This document shows, in pieces, positions 33,973-45,311 of a stretch of 64,000 nucleotides of DNA (the first letter of the stretch is position 1; each line of letters begins with the position of its first letter). Below the pieces are notes generated by a model. The model made no database searches, had not been told where the DNA came from, and saw only the letters and a list, made by a program, of their open reading frames with translations. The translations under genes and the position numbers were made by a program. Source of the stretch: Lepus europaeus. Taxonomy: Eukaryota; Chordata; Mammalia; Lagomorpha; Leporidae. The stretch lies in assembly GCF_033115175.1 (NCBI RefSeq), contig NC_084831.1, forward strand, positions 13,741,138-13,805,137. The letters are read 5' to 3'.

Positions 33973-34335
33973 AGGGGCCAGTGATGTGGTATAATGGGTA
34001 AAGCCCTGGCCTGTAGTGCCGGATTCCATATGGGCGCTGGTTTGAGACCTGGCTGGTCCACTTCTGATCCAGCTCTCTGCTATGGCCTGGGAAAGCAATA
34101 GAAGATGGCCCAAGTCCTCGGGCCCCTGCACCCCCGTGGGAGACCTGGAAGAAGCTCCTGGCTCCTGGCTTGGATCAGCACAGCTCTGGCCTTTGCGGCC
34201 ATCTGGGGAGTGAACCAGAGGAGAGAAGACCTCTCTCTCTCTCTCTCTCTCTCTGTCCCTCTCTCTCTCTCTCACTCTCTGCCTCTGCCTCTCCTTAACT
34301 CTGCCTTTCAAAGAAATAAATATATCTCAAAAATA
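33973..34335 (+). mobile_element. C-SINE
   Basis: Plus-strand copy from GGGGCCAGTGATGTGGTATA through a long CT tract to CAAAGAAATAAATATATC. Confidence 0.92.
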
Positions 34336-34632
34336 TACAGAGGAGAGGCAGGCAGACAGACAGACTGAAGCCTTCCATTTGCTGGCCTTCTCCCCAGATG
34401 GCTGCATCAGCCAAGGCTGGGCCAGGCTGAAGCCAGCAGCCCAGAAATCAATCTGTGTCTCTCATGTCGGGGGCAGGGAACCACGTGCGTGAACCATCAC
34501 TGGGTGCCTCCCAGGGTGCACCGGTGCAGGCAGCTGGACCTGGAAGCAGAGGTGGACCCAAACGCAGCCACTACAATGGGGGATGCAGGCATCCCAGGCG
34601 GCGCCTTAACTGCTACGCCAAAGCCTGCCCTG
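34336..34632 (-). mobile_element. C-SINE, older, abutting a plus copy
   Basis: Reverse-strand copy: CTTCCATTTGCTGGCCTTC, CTGGGCCAGGCTGAAGCCAG, GCGCCTTAACTGCTACGCC. With the previous element it forms a tail-to-tail pair. Confidence 0.85.
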
Positions 34633-35174
34633 CTCATACGCGTCTCCGGGACAGAATTCCAATGTTTTTCCGATTGTGGAACGCATAGAAGCAGCAACGC
34701 AAGAGCAAAGAAATGAAGGAAAGTACTGGAAGAGTCGGCAAACACGGGACAGAAGGCGGCGGTGGTGGGGAGTGTGTGGGCGCGCACCTGTCCCCTTGGC
34801 GTCCTCGGATTAACCCCCTGGGCTTCCACCCCCTCGGACTCGCTGTTCTGGGTCTCGCAGGCTCGGAGACGACATGTGCCCATCTAGGACACCTCCTCGC
34901 CTCTCCTCTGCTCGTCACATTCCAGGGAGCTCAGGCCTGGGCTTGGGCTCTGTACCACTGAACCGTGCAGAAATTCATCCTCCCACGCATGGCCAGTGAC
35001 CCATTAAACTGCTCTCCAGGGAGATCAGCCCAAGGTCCGGAGGCCGCCAGGCATGCCTTGCTTTCCTCCCCAGATGGTCAGTCCTTGTCTTTGCAGAGGG
35101 CCCTGGAAGGAAGGCGCTGGGTCGGAAATAGCTGAGGGTGCCGAGGGCCTGGGGCCCCGAGTCGGGGCCGGGAG

Positions 35175-35300
35175 GGCTGGGTTTGAGTAGGCTGGCGGGT
35201 TTGCGTTAAATCTCAGCTGTGCATCTTGGGGTGACCCCTTGACTTCTCTGATTTCCCATTCCCTCAGCCACCTAATGGGGAATGCAAAGGTGCTTCTCTC
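35175..35300 (+). repeat. MIR relic
   Basis: AAATCTCAGCTGTGCATCTTG, GACCCCTTGACTTCTCTG and TTTCCCATTCCCTC follow MIR order. Confidence 0.5.
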
Positions 35301-35369
35301 AGGAATCCTTGGGTCCCCATAGCCAGAAAATTCGATGCAAGCTGGTGTAACCCACCAAGCAAGGGCGGT

Positions 35370-35372
<3 letters not shown>

Positions 35373-35400
<28 letters not shown>
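35373..35400 (+). repeat. Poly-T run, about 28-30 bases
   Basis: Homopolymer followed by AATTTTTAAAATTTTTG. No SINE body is attached, so it is an orphan tract. Confidence 0.9.
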
Positions 35401-35405
<5 letters not shown>

Positions 35406-35489
35406 TTAAAATTTTTGTTTTTGGCTCAAGTGACCAAGACGTCCAGAGCTAGCCCGGCGTCGGTGCGTTCAGACCAGGTGGCTCTCATG

Positions 35490-35695
35490 GAAGCTACCAT
35501 TTGTCATGTGCTTTCCCGGATTGCTCATTTATTTACTCCACCCCACACACCCGAGAAGTAAACACCATTACTGCCTTACAGATCAAGAAACTGGGTCACA
35601 CAGGAGACGTGCAGGGCCAGGCCGTGCAGTCAGGGCGCCGCCTGGGGAGTCCAGATCCCGAGCCGGCGCACTAACCACTCAGCTCACTGCCTCCT
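35490..35695 (-). repeat. MIR relic
   Basis: TTACTGCCTTACAGATCAAG, CTGGGTCACACAGGAGAC and CACTAACCACTCAGCTCACT match reverse MIR. Confidence 0.65.
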
Positions 35696-35704
35696 TGATG
35701 AGCG

Positions 35705-35722
35705 CCCCCCCCCCCCCCCCCC
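35705..35722 (+). repeat. Poly-C run, 18 bases
   Basis: Longest C homopolymer in the window. Confidence 0.95.
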
Positions 35723-36415
35723 GGGCTGTGCGGCAGCTTTCCCTCCTGACCTCAATTTCTTTGTCTGTATTTTACAGAACCGCACCTGCCCCCAGGCTCG
35801 GCACAGCCGCCTTCCCAGGCGTGGCAGACGTCTGTGCTGCCCAGCTGCCCTGCTACCTGGGGTGCAGAGGGCGCCAGCAGGCAACGCTGCCTGGCAGGAA
35901 CAATTTGCTCATGGATCCAGCTTGGAGCCCAGAGCTCTGTGTTAGTGATCACGCACCCTCGGGGTAACGAGGGAGCCCCGGGCACGCGGCACTGCCAGCA
36001 TTGCCACCATCGGCCTGGAGCCCCCAGGACGCATCCCTTTAGGCACCTAGTCACGGCGTTGGGAGGTGAGTGTTGGGAGGTGACCACTCGGACTCCCGAC
36101 TTCCAGGTCACCTGGGGCTTGCCCGTCTCCAGACGGCTGCAATGCACTCTGTTCCGCCCCCCTCTCCTGCCTCTCCCTGACGCCACAGACCTTCCACGGT
36201 GGCCTCTGCAGTTCACGGTCCATTATCAGTCAGAAGCCCCACACCCCGCTCTCTTCCCTGGGGTTCCCTCGCTCTCTGGTGCTCACACAAACTGGGCAGC
36301 CCCCGGGGCTCTGCTTGGCCAGCTGCCTCCCACAGCTCCTGTACCACGGGGCCTGGAGGTGACCAAGAGGCACCTTTACTCCTTATGGCCACATGCACAC
36401 TGGTCTCCCACCCCT

Positions 36416-36417
<2 letters not shown>

Positions 36418-36494
<77 letters not shown>

Positions 36495-36735
36495 CTTCTA
36501 TTCTCTGTTTCACTACGATAGCCAGGTGTGGGCCAGGCTGAAGCCAGAGCCAGGAGCTCTCTCCAGGTCGCCCACGTGGGTAGCAGGTGCTCAAGCACCC
36601 GCACCATCTTCATTGCCCTCCTGGGCACATGTAGCTGGATGGGACGTGGAATGGCAGGACTTAAACTGGCACTGCAACACGGGCTGCCAGCGTTGCCAGC
36701 TGCAGCTTCCTTGGCTGTGCCCCAGAGCCAGTTCC
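36418..36735 (-). mobile_element. C-SINE with expanded (GA)n
   Basis: The reverse-strand body (AGGTCGCCCACGTGGGTAGC, GGGACGTGGAATGGCAGGAC) follows an almost pure (GA)n tract at 36418-36492. Confidence 0.85.
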
Positions 36736-37496
36736 CATGCTTTGTCGTGACCGTAAGCATACGCCACAGCCAGTTTCATGCATCCAATTCTTGACCTACC
36801 TCTTCCTGTTTTTCTGCCTCATTCTTTTTGGTATGCAAACGGTGACGATCCTTGGATGTTGGAACTTCAGTGTTCCTATTGGGGGTTCATGGGCTCTTGT
36901 CCCTAATATCCTCCCTCCTCTTCCTCCCCAGCCGCTGTTCCATGGTCAATGAGCACAATCACTAGCAAGCAGCTGGATCCCGTCCTGCAGGTTTTCCGTG
37001 CCTGTACCAGCTGAGAACACACGACCACACTGAGCAGTCCGACGCCACAACCTCAACCTTGATCTTCCAGGGGCGTTTCAAAGCCCTCAGCGGAGCCCCC
37101 TCTTTGTCCTGGGTCATTCATTCTCCCTTCTCTAGGTGGAACAGGGCAGTTTCCTTTCCTCTGTTCTCTCCTCAAACCCCCACACTCCCTGGTTCCTTAC
37201 TCTCACTGTTGACTTTGCTGTCCATTTCACTGAGATATTGAGACACTTAGAAGAGAGCTCGCCCGGTCTCCCTGCCCCCCTTCTGCTCCCACACTTCCCC
37301 CTTCCCTCCTGTTCCCATAAACGGGCGTCTGTGCTTCCAGTTAAATTGGATCCCCTCCCCTCGAGTCTGGTCAAGGACTTTGTGAAGGTCATTTTATCTC
37401 TTTTCTATAACCCAATTCTTTTGCTGTCTTCTGGATCATTCCCAGTGGTATGAAAACATTTATTACTTTTCTCAACTTTTCACATTTTTAAAATCT
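36736..37496. other. Unassigned sequence, pyrimidine-rich
   Basis: C/T-rich from 37130 to 37460. May be an old repeat, but no family recognised. Confidence 0.4.
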
Positions 37497-38110
37497 CATC
37501 TTTATTTGAGAGGCAGCGTCAGAGTGAGATAGATATACAGAGAGCGCCCCCATCCGCTGGTTCACTCCCTAAAAGCCTATAATGCTGGCCGGCGCCGTGG
37601 CTTAACAGGCTAATCCTCCACCTTGCGGCGCCGGCACACCGGGTTCTAGTCCCGGTTGGGGCGCCGGATTCTGTCCTGGTTGCCCCTCTTCCAGGCCAGC
37701 TCTCTGCTATGGCCCGGGAAGGCAGTGGAGGATGGCCCAAGTGCTTGGGCCCTGCACCCACATGGGAGACCAGGAGAAGCATCTGGCTCCTGGCTTCGGA
37801 TCAACACGATGTGCCAGCCGCAGCGGCCATTGGAGGGTGAACCAATGGCAAAAAGGAAGACCTTTCTCTCTGTCTCTCTCTCTCACTATCCACTCTGCCT
37901 GTCAAAAAAAAAAAAAAAAAAAAAAAAGCTATTAAAAAAAAAGCCTATAGCCTGGAATGCAATCCAGGTCTCCCACATGGGAGGCGGGAACTCAGTTTCC
38001 TGAGCCATCACAGCTGCTTCCCAGGTCTTCACTCGTGGGAAGCTGGAATCAGACGCTGGAGCTGGGACTTGAGCCCAGGCATCCTCACCGCCAGCTAAAT
38101 GCCCGCTCTC
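37497..38110 (-). mobile_element. Older C-SINE interrupted by a young C-SINE
   Basis: Reverse copy 37497-37581 (TTATTTGAGAGGCAGCGTCA) continues at 37950-38110 (CCAGGTCTCCCACATGGG, CACTCGTGGGAAGCTGGAAT). Confidence 0.88.
37585..37938 (+). mobile_element. C-SINE, young type, nested in SINE
   Basis: Plus-strand copy beginning CTGGCCGGCGCCGTGGCTTA, ending GCCTGTC then poly(A). Target duplication AAAAGCCTATA at 37571-37581 and about 37938-37948. Confidence 0.95.
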
Positions 38111-38254
38111 TGCTTAGCCTAGAGCCCCCACAAACAGACTGACCTAGACTCTGCTCCTGGCCATCTGCCATTCTTTTATTCTCCTTTGATCACAAATAGC
38201 CTCTGGTCCTTTCTTCTTGTGCTCTTTCCCCTCCAATATGTTTTATGAAATTAA

Positions 38255-38640
38255 AAAAAAAATACTGTAACAGATTTAGCTGGGAAAGGGGGCTATCCGC
38301 ATGAAAAAGAATGATGTTCTTACCTAATGCTACCTATGCGAATTAACCTAAAATGGATCAGAGACCTAAGTGTCCCACCTAAGACCGTAAAATTCTTAGA
38401 AGGAAGCATAGGGTGCAAGTTTTGTGACACTGGATTTGGCCTTGCGCTCTTGGGTAAGATACCAACCCACAGGCGACAGAAGAAAAGGCCACTTCTTACC
38501 ACAGAATGGGAGAAAGGACTTGTGGATCATATATCTGATACGGAATTAATATCCAGAATATAAAGAAAACTCTAAAAACTCAACAACAGCTAAACTGAAC
38601 AGCCTGGTTCAAAATTGGGTAAAGAACTTTAATAGTTCTA
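38255..38640 (+). mobile_element. L1 ORF2 3' portion, left part of a rearranged L1
   Basis: Resembles L1 ORF2 (AAAATGGATCAGAGACCTAA, then an AGAAAACTCTAAAAACTCAA stretch) in plus orientation, ending at AAAGAACTTTAATAG. The next L1 piece to the right is inverted. Confidence 0.8.
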
Positions 38641-38644
38641 TTTT

Positions 38645-38690
38645 TTTTGTAAAGATTTATTTTATTTATTTGAAAGGAAGAATGACAGAA

Positions 38691-38722
<32 letters not shown>

Positions 38723-38874
38723 CAGAGAATGGGGAGAGAGAAACAGAGACAGAGAGAGAGCTCTTCTATCCCTTGGTTCACTCCCCAAACACCTGCAATG
38801 GCCAGGACAGGGCCAGGTTGAAACCAGGAACCGGGAACTCCATCTAGGTCTCCCATGTGGGTGGCAGGTCTCCC
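38645..38874 (-). mobile_element. C-SINE truncated at an L1 inversion breakpoint
   Basis: Reverse-strand tail and half body (AAAGATTTATTTTATTTATT to CTCCCATGTGGGTGGCAGG). The head half is missing where the inverted L1 segment begins. Confidence 0.88.
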
Positions 38875-38897
38875 ATGTGAAGTGATATCTCATTATA

Positions 38898-39226
38898 GTC
38901 TTTTTTTTTTATTTGACAGGTAGAGTTATAGACAGTGAGAGAGAGAGACCGAGAGAAAGGTCTTCCCTCCATTGGTTCACCTCCTAAATGGCCACTATGG
39001 CCGGCACTGCGCCAATACGAAGCCAGGAGCCAGGTGCTTCCTCCTGGTCTCCCATGCGGGTGCAGGTGCCCAAGCACTTAGGGCCATCCTCCACTGCCCT
39101 CTTGGGCCACAGCAGAGAGCTGGACTGGACTGGAAGAGAAGCAATCGGGACTAGGACCTGGCGCCCATATGGGATGCCAGCGCCGCAGGCGGAGGATTAG
39201 CCAAGTGAGCCATGGTGCTCGCCTGT
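38898..39226 (-). mobile_element. C-SINE, young type, in inverted L1 segment
   Basis: Reverse-strand copy: TTTATTTGACAGGTAGAGTT to GAGCCATGGTGCTCGCC. Flanked by TATAGTCTTTTT and TGTAGTCTTTTT. Confidence 0.93.
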
Positions 39227-39239
39227 AGTCTTTTTGTTT

Positions 39240-39276
39240 TTAAAGATTTATTTATTTACTTGGAAGGCTGAGTTAC

Positions 39277-39312
<36 letters not shown>

Positions 39313-39518
39313 CTTCCATCTGCTGGTTCACTCCCCAAACGCCTGCAATGGCCAGAGCTGGGCTGATCTGAGCACTTGGGCCATCTTCCACTGCTTTCCC
39401 AGATGCATTGTCAGGGAGCTGGATGGGAAGTGGAGCAGCAGGGACTGGAAACTGCGCCCATATGGGATGCCGGTGCTGCAGGCAGTGGCTTTACCCACTA
39501 TGCCACAGCACCAGCCCC
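39240..39518 (-). mobile_element. C-SINE in inverted L1 segment
   Basis: Reverse-strand copy: AAAGATTTATTTATTTACTT to TATGCCACAGCACCAGCCCC. Part of the central body is shortened. Confidence 0.92.
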
Positions 39519-39625
39519 TTGTTATAGTTTTGATTTGCATTTCTTTAATGACTAGTGATGTTGAGTATCTCTCCATGTGCTTACTGACCATTTGTTTATT
39601 TTCTTTGAAGAAATGTCTATTTAGG

Positions 39626-39946
39626 AGACCAATGTTGTGGTGCAGTGGGTTAATCCACCGCTCATGATGCCTGCATCCCATCTCAAACCGCTGGTTCGAG
39701 TCCCAGCTACTCCGCTGCAGATCCAGCTCCCTGCTAATGGTCTAGGAAAAGCAGCAGAAGATGGCCCAAGTGTTTGGGCCTCTGGCACCCACATGGGAGA
39801 CCTGGCTGAAGCTCCTGGTTCCTGGCTTCAGTTTGGTCCAGTCCTGGGCAGTTGCAGCCATCTGGAGAGTGAACCAGCGGACGGAAGATCTCTCTCTCTC
39901 TCTGCCTTTCAAATAAATAAGTAAATAAATCTTTTAAAAAAAGAAT
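39626..39946 (+). mobile_element. C-SINE at the right boundary of the L1 inversion
   Basis: Plus-strand full-length copy with a perfect B box GGTTCGAGTCC, ending AATAAGTAAATAAATC. No matching target duplication is visible on its two sides. Confidence 0.93.
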
Positions 39947-40410
39947 TACCATGGGATCCTGCAATTCCGATGTTGAGAATATACTCAAAAGACTTGAAAG
40001 CAGGATCTTGAAGAAATATTTTTACATCCATGGGCTAATCGCAGCATCAGTCACAATCGCTGAAATGTGGGGCAACAAGCGCCCGCCAAGGAAGGGCTAT
40101 GGAAGCCACCTGTGGTGTGCCCCTACAGTGGACTGCTGTTCGGCCTCGAAGAGAGGGGAACTCGCAGTCTGCCAGCACGGCTGAACCCCGAGGAGAGTGT
40201 GCTACGTGAAGTAGACGCAGATGCTGTGAGCTCTGTCACACAGACACTCGGAGTGGTCAGGTGCATAGACAGGAAACGAGGTGGTGAGTGACAGGGACTG
40301 TGGGTGGGGGTGGGGAGTTACTGTCTATTGGGTGTGGAGTTTCATGGGAATGGATGATGTGATGACTTTGCAACATTAGGAAAGCACTGAGCATTGGTGA
40401 ACTGTTCCCT
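39947..40410 (+). mobile_element. L1 3' UTR, right part of the rearranged L1
   Basis: Plus-oriented L1 end: ATTACCATGGGATCCTGC, then a GAAAGCAGGATCTTGAAG stretch, and a 3' UTR with GTGTGGAGTTTCATGGG. It continues the 38255 element after the inverted segment, with about 150-200 bases of consensus missing at the junction. Confidence 0.75.
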
Positions 40411-40685
40411 CCGAAGGGGTTTTTATGTTGCTCGCAGAATAAAAGAAGAGAGAAAATACCATAAGGTTGCAAGTACTTTGCAGTCAATACCAATGCCAAT
40501 ACCACTAAGTGCTCCATTAGTGTCTACCACCAAAATGCTACTGCGCTTGTGGTGTTGTGCATCTCACTGTGCATCCTATCCATCCACTGACTCATCTTAT
40601 TTTTGTGCATTTCAAAGTAAACTGCAGGTATCAGTACATATCTCCTTAAATAATAGGAGCGTTATTACCTAGGCCATAACATTTC

Positions 40686-41014
40686 ATTTTTTTAAAGAAT
40701 TATTTATTTATTTGAAAGTCAAAGTTACAGAGAGAGAGAGAGGAGAGGCAGAAAGAGAGAGAGGTCTTCCATCTGCTGGTTTGCTCCTCAATTGGCTGCA
40801 ACGGCTGGAGCTGCCTAAGCCAGAAGCCAGGAGCTTCTTCCGGGTCTCCCATGCGGGTGCAGGGACCCGAGGACTTGGGCCATCTTCTGCTGCTTTCCCA
40901 GGCCCTAGCAGAGAGCTGGGTCTGAAGTGGAGCAGCTGGGACTCGAACCAGGGCCCATATGGGATGCTGGCGCTGCAGGCAGTGGCTTTACCTGCTATGC
41001 CACAGCACCCGCCC
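40686..41014 (-). mobile_element. C-SINE
   Basis: Reverse-strand copy; target duplication CCATAACATTTC (40674-40685) and CCATAATATTTC (41015-41026). Confidence 0.95.
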
Positions 41015-41169
41015 CCATAATATTTCTGTAGTTTGTTTTCTTTCATGGCAAAATTTGCATGCAATGGAATGTTCACATTTTGTCTTTTACACCTGCCAAT
41101 CCAGGCTTTCTCCCTCAGCATCCTACAAGGAACTTCATGTGACCAAATCCAATGGACAACCCCTTGTCC

Positions 41170-41517
41170 TTTTAAAAAATGATTTATCAATTTCATTGAA
41201 AGGCAGAGTGACAGAGAGAGGGAGGGAGGGAGAGGGAAGAGAGAGGAAGAGGTCCGTCTTCCATCTGTTGGTTCACTCTCCCAAATTCCCACAATGGTCA
41301 GGGTTGGTCCAAGCCGAAGCCAGGAGCCAGGAACTCCACCCAGGTCTCCCATGTGGGTAGCAAGGACCCAGGCACTTGGGCCATCTTCTGCTGCTCTCCT
41401 AGGTGCATTAGCGGGGAGCTGGGTTGGAAATGGAGTAGCTGGGACTTGAACCAGCACTCTGATAGGGGACCATGTTGCGTGTGGCAGCTTAACCTGCTGT
41501 GCCACAACACTGGGCCC
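41170..41517 (-). mobile_element. C-SINE, older
   Basis: Reverse-strand copy: CATTGAAAGGCAGAGTGACA, CCAGGTCTCCCATGTGGGTA, GCTGTGCCACAACACTGGGC. Confidence 0.92.
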
Positions 41518-42200
41518 CAGTCCTTGGTCCCTGATTTACTTGGCTAACAGAAGCAGCACTCGACCTGCCTGAGGGCTGTCTCCTTTCTTCTGGGAACTTC
41601 CGGAACACGTCTTCTCTTCTCCCTTCAGGCACTTCCACTGATCTTGCTGTGCCTTGGACCCTGATGTTGGAGGCCCCAGGACTCAGGACTGGCTCCCTTC
41701 ACTGTCCAGCTGCACTCCTGCCTTGGGAATCTCACCTGTCCCGTGGGTCACCTGCAGGCCATCAGCTCCCATAATCATGTCTCTGGTCCTGATGCACGCT
41801 CATGAGCCCAAGATTTGTGCTTCCGACTGCCCTCATCTCCCTTGGAAGTCTGGTTGACCTCTCAGACTCAGGGTGTCCCCAGCTGAACTCCTCCAATCTC
41901 CATAAAACCCAGCCTATTTGTAGCCTCTCTTTTGTAAAAACAAAAACACTTAATTTTTTTAAATCCAGGCTCCTAGCAACATGAAGAGGAACAGAGACTT
42001 CCCATCCAGCTGCTGTGCTGCAGACACCCATGGCTTCCCCCATCATGAGCGTCCCCCGCCAGAGTGGCCCATTTGTTACCGCAGATGAGCCTAGGCTGAG
42101 ACTCACCCGTCTAGCACCCAAGCTCACAGTGGGGTGCCCTCCAGGTGCTGGATCTTCTTCTTTTTTTTTTTAAAATCCAACCAGAACATTTTGAGCTTGC
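41518..42200. other. Unassigned, possible old LINE-derived sequence
   Basis: CCCAGCTGAACTCCTCCAAT and nearby text resemble an old L1ME-type 3' region, but the match is too weak to call. Confidence 0.35.
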
Positions 42201-42541
42201 TTTTTTTTTTTTAAAAAAAATATTTTATTTATGTATTTGAGAGGTAGAGTTACAGACAGTGAGAGGAAGAGACGGAGAGAAACGTCTTCCTTCCATGGTT
42301 CACTCCCCAACTGGCCGCAATGGCTGAAGCTGTGCCGATCTGAAGCCAAGAGCGAGGAACTTCTTCTGGGTCTCCCATGCGGGTACAGGGGCCCAAGCAC
42401 TTAGGCCATCTTCTACTACTCTTCCAGGCCATAGCAGAGAGCTGGATTGGAAGGGGAGCAGCCGGGACTCGAACTGGCACCCATATGGGATGCTGGCGCC
42501 ACAGGCGGAAGATTAACCTACTGAGTCATGGCACCGGATCC
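42201..42541 (-). mobile_element. C-SINE, intermediate type
   Basis: Reverse-strand copy: TTTTATTTATGTATTTGAGA, GGGTCTCCCATGCGGGTACA, TACTGAGTCATGGCACCGG. Confidence 0.93.
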
Positions 42542-42734
42542 CAGGTGCTGTATCTTCTAGGGACATTTGGGCAAATGTGGAATGACATGTGCCCACCATT
42601 GCGGCATCCTACCTGGAAATCTTCTGTTCTTTTCCAATTCCTTCCCTTCCCCAACCCCTGCAGGCATGGATCTCTTTACTGTCCTTTTTTATTCTTTCCT
42701 TTTAATTAATTTAATTTATTAAAGCAAATTTTTG

Positions 42735-43318
42735 TCTCTTTCCTGTCTTTATGATTTTGCCTTTTGAGGGCTTCACGTGGTTGGAATCAGCCACTTCGGG
42801 TTGGCACTGGAGTCTCCTCCTTCCCTTTTGGGCTTGGAAGCTCATTTCTCTGCAGTTTGAATCACACGCCCTTGTCCAGGTGGGCCACAGTTCGTCCATT
42901 CACCTACCAAGGGAATAATAATCTTAGCTGTTTCTGGGTTTTGGCAATGATGAATAAAGCTGAGACAAACATCGCTAGGTTTCTGTGTGGACACAAATTT
43001 GCAGCTCCTTTGGGTGTGTACCGAGAGCACTCTTGCTGGGTCCCATGGTGAGGGTGTGTTCAGTTTAGGGAGCAGCTGTCCCGCGGGCTTCCTAAGAGGC
43101 TGGACTTGAACACTTTGCATTCCCCCGGCAATGCGCGAACATTCCTGTTGCTCTTCTTCCCGGAGCCAGCGTTTGGTATTGTCAGTGTTCCGGATTTTGG
43201 TCATTCTACTAGGTGGGCAGTGGCATCTCATGGTCCTTTCAATTGGCATTTCTCTAATGGCCTTTGATGTGCAGCGTATTTTACGTGCTTATTTACTGCT
43301 TGGGTATCTGGTTATGGC
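42735..43318 (-). mobile_element. L1 3' portion, reverse orientation
   Basis: Reads as the reverse complement of an L1 3' region, with GATGAATAAAGCTGAGAC, TTTCTGTGTGGACACA and ATTGGCATTTCTCTAATG. Diverged and non-coding. It is immediately followed by a truncated SINE and then by a plus-oriented L1. Confidence 0.75.
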
Positions 43319-43455
43319 CGTATGGGGAGTGAGCCAGTGGATGGAAGATCTCTCTCTCTCTCTCTCTCACCCTCTCACCCTCTCACACACACACACACAC
43401 TCTCTCTCTCTCTCTCGTAACTTTAAATTTCAAATAAATAAATCTTCAAAAAAAG
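43319..43455 (+). mobile_element. 5'-truncated C-SINE
   Basis: Only the 3' third: GGGGAGTGAGCCAGTGGATG, CT/CA-rich tract, ATTTCAAATAAATAAATC. It separates the reverse L1 from the plus L1. Confidence 0.88.
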
Positions 43456-43726
43456 TAATAAAGTATAAGTCCAATGTGTCACCAAGTAGAGATTATGATT
43501 GTAAAGATAAAAATGTCAAAAAAGAACTAAATAGGAGTCCCAGGGTTGAAAAGTAAAATAACTGAAATGAAAAATTTGTAAGGGAGGCCTAATACTGATT
43601 TCAGCAAACTGGAGAAAGAATCAGTGAGCCTGATGATAGATCAATTGGTATGACCCAGTTGTAGAAACAGGAAGAACAAAGAAAAATGATTAGAGCCTTG
43701 CAGCTTCATGGGACATCGCAAATGTC

Positions 43727-44562
43727 CCAGTACTACTGCTTTCTGTAGTCATAGGTTCTGTATCTGTAAATTGATCCAACCATGGATCAAAGACTTTTTT
43801 TTTAAAGATTTAATTATTTATTTGAAAGGCAGAGTTACAGAGAGGCAGAGGCAGAGAGACAGAGAGAGAAAGGTCTTCTATCTGCTGGTTCACTCCCCCA
43901 GATGGCCACAATGGCTGGAGCTGCGTGGATCCAAAGCCAGGAACCGGGTGCAGGGGCCCAAGGACTTGGGCCATCTTCTATTGCTTTCCCAGGCCACAGC
44001 AGAGAGCTGGATCGGAAGTGGAGCAGCTGGGACTAGAACCGGTGCCCATATGGGATGCTGCACTGCAGGCAGGGCTTTCCCTGCTACACCACAGCACCAG
44101 CCCCCAAACACATTTTTTAAAAAAAATGTTGTGCTATGCTGAAGCTGCACACATGAAACGATGTGTAGACGCCTCTTGCTGTAGCCTTTTGTCTGTTACA
44201 CAGCTCCTCAGTCTCCTTCCAGTACTGGTTGTTTGACATCATCGCCTTGCATCTCGTTCGTGTACTATGTCGTTAGGGCTTATGATGGCTGTGTCTACAC
44301 TGCACGTGCACAGTCTTTTTTGGGTCATTATTTCCTAAACAAGACAACAATTTATATAGCATTTACATTGTATGAAGTATTATAACTAATCTAGAGGTAA
44401 TTTAAAATATGCAAGAGACTGTGTGCAGGTTATATGCCAGCAATATGGCATTTCATTCCTTTTTTATTATTAATAACACACTATGACATTTTACATAAGG
44501 AACCTAAAGAACCTTTGGTTTTGGTATCTGGGGGGGCCCTGGAACGAGCACCCTGCAGACTT
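43727..44562 (-). mobile_element. Tigger-like DNA transposon remnant inserted in L1
   Basis: Non-autonomous TcMar-Tigger-like sequence. The left part (43727-43795) has the GGTTCTGTATCTG and CCAACCATGGATC motifs. The right part (about 44105-44562) contains the run from TTACATTGTATGAAGTATT to TTTTGGTATCTGGGGG, typical of Tigger termini. It is split by a SINE at 43796-44104. L1 ORF1-like sequence continues on both sides, so it sits inside L1. Confidence 0.65.
43796..44104 (-). mobile_element. C-SINE inside the Tigger-like element
   Basis: Reverse-strand copy: AAGATTTAATTATTTATTTG to CTACACCACAGCACCAGCCC. Tigger-like sequence flanks both sides. Confidence 0.92.
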
Positions 44563-44699
44563 TCAGGGATGCCTAGAGAGTTCCAGAAGGGGAGGAGAGA
44601 CAAGGGAAGCAAAAATACTTGAAGAAACTGATGGGAAACTCCTCACTTCAGTGTAATCTACAGATCCAAGGACCTCCTGAACTATGAGAAGGAGTAACA

Positions 44700-44985
44700 C
44701 CTCCGTGAGCCACTGGGCAGCGACATGTGCCCTGTGCCGTGAGGTGGGGCTGCGGGTTGGGCCCTCAGCTCGGCATTCGAGGTCTCCAGGACATTCTCGG
44801 TCATCCGCCGAACTTCACTCTTCCCCCTGCCTCGATCTGTGGCTTTGTAAGCCTTTCTCTGAGCCTCAGTTTCCCCATCTGTGCCATGGGCCCAGTACCT
44901 ATCCCCCAGCTCCCCAGGCTCCAAGGCACCTCTAAGGTACACCCTGGGCCCTCCCCAGTCCTCCCATAGTCCCCAGTATCTGCAC
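44700..44985 (+). repeat. MIR-like segment lying between L1 ORF1 and ORF2 parts
   Basis: Contains CTGAGCCTCAGTTTCCCC, characteristic of MIR elements, in a GC-rich stretch flanked by L1-like sequence on both sides. The match beyond that core is weak, so other origins are possible. Confidence 0.35.
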
Positions 44986-45311
44986 AGCAATATAGATATG
45001 TCACAATCAATCTCCCAAAGCCAAAGACAAAGATAAGATCTTGAAATCAGCAAGAGAAAAGCTGCTCATCATGAATAAGGGATCTTCAACAAGATTAAGC
45101 CATTGATTCGCTTAAAGCACTGGAAGAAATGACAAGGGAATTGAAGCAACGTCACGAACATAATCTGTTAATCGCAGAAGAAGATGGTAATGGAGGAAAA
45201 GAGCAAACAAGTTCTGTGCATGTGACATGTACAGAACACACAGCAAGGTGGCAGATGTAAACCCTACGCCATTAGGAACTACCTGAAATGTCAGTTGGTT
45301 AAACACTGTAA

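Larger units (their letters stand above)
38875..39625 (-). mobile_element. Inverted L1 segment, split by two SINEs
   Basis: Pieces at about 38875-38897, 39228-39240 and 39519-39625 together read as the reverse complement of the L1 sequence that normally follows the preceding piece: TTTTGATTTGCATTTC, GATGTTGAGTATCTCT, then GAAGAAATGTCTATTTA. Two SINEs are inserted in it. Confidence 0.75.

Noticed and set aside
40708..41505. 265-codon minus-strand frame
   Set aside because: It runs through two SINEs (40686-41014 and 41170-41517) and translates SINE sequence.
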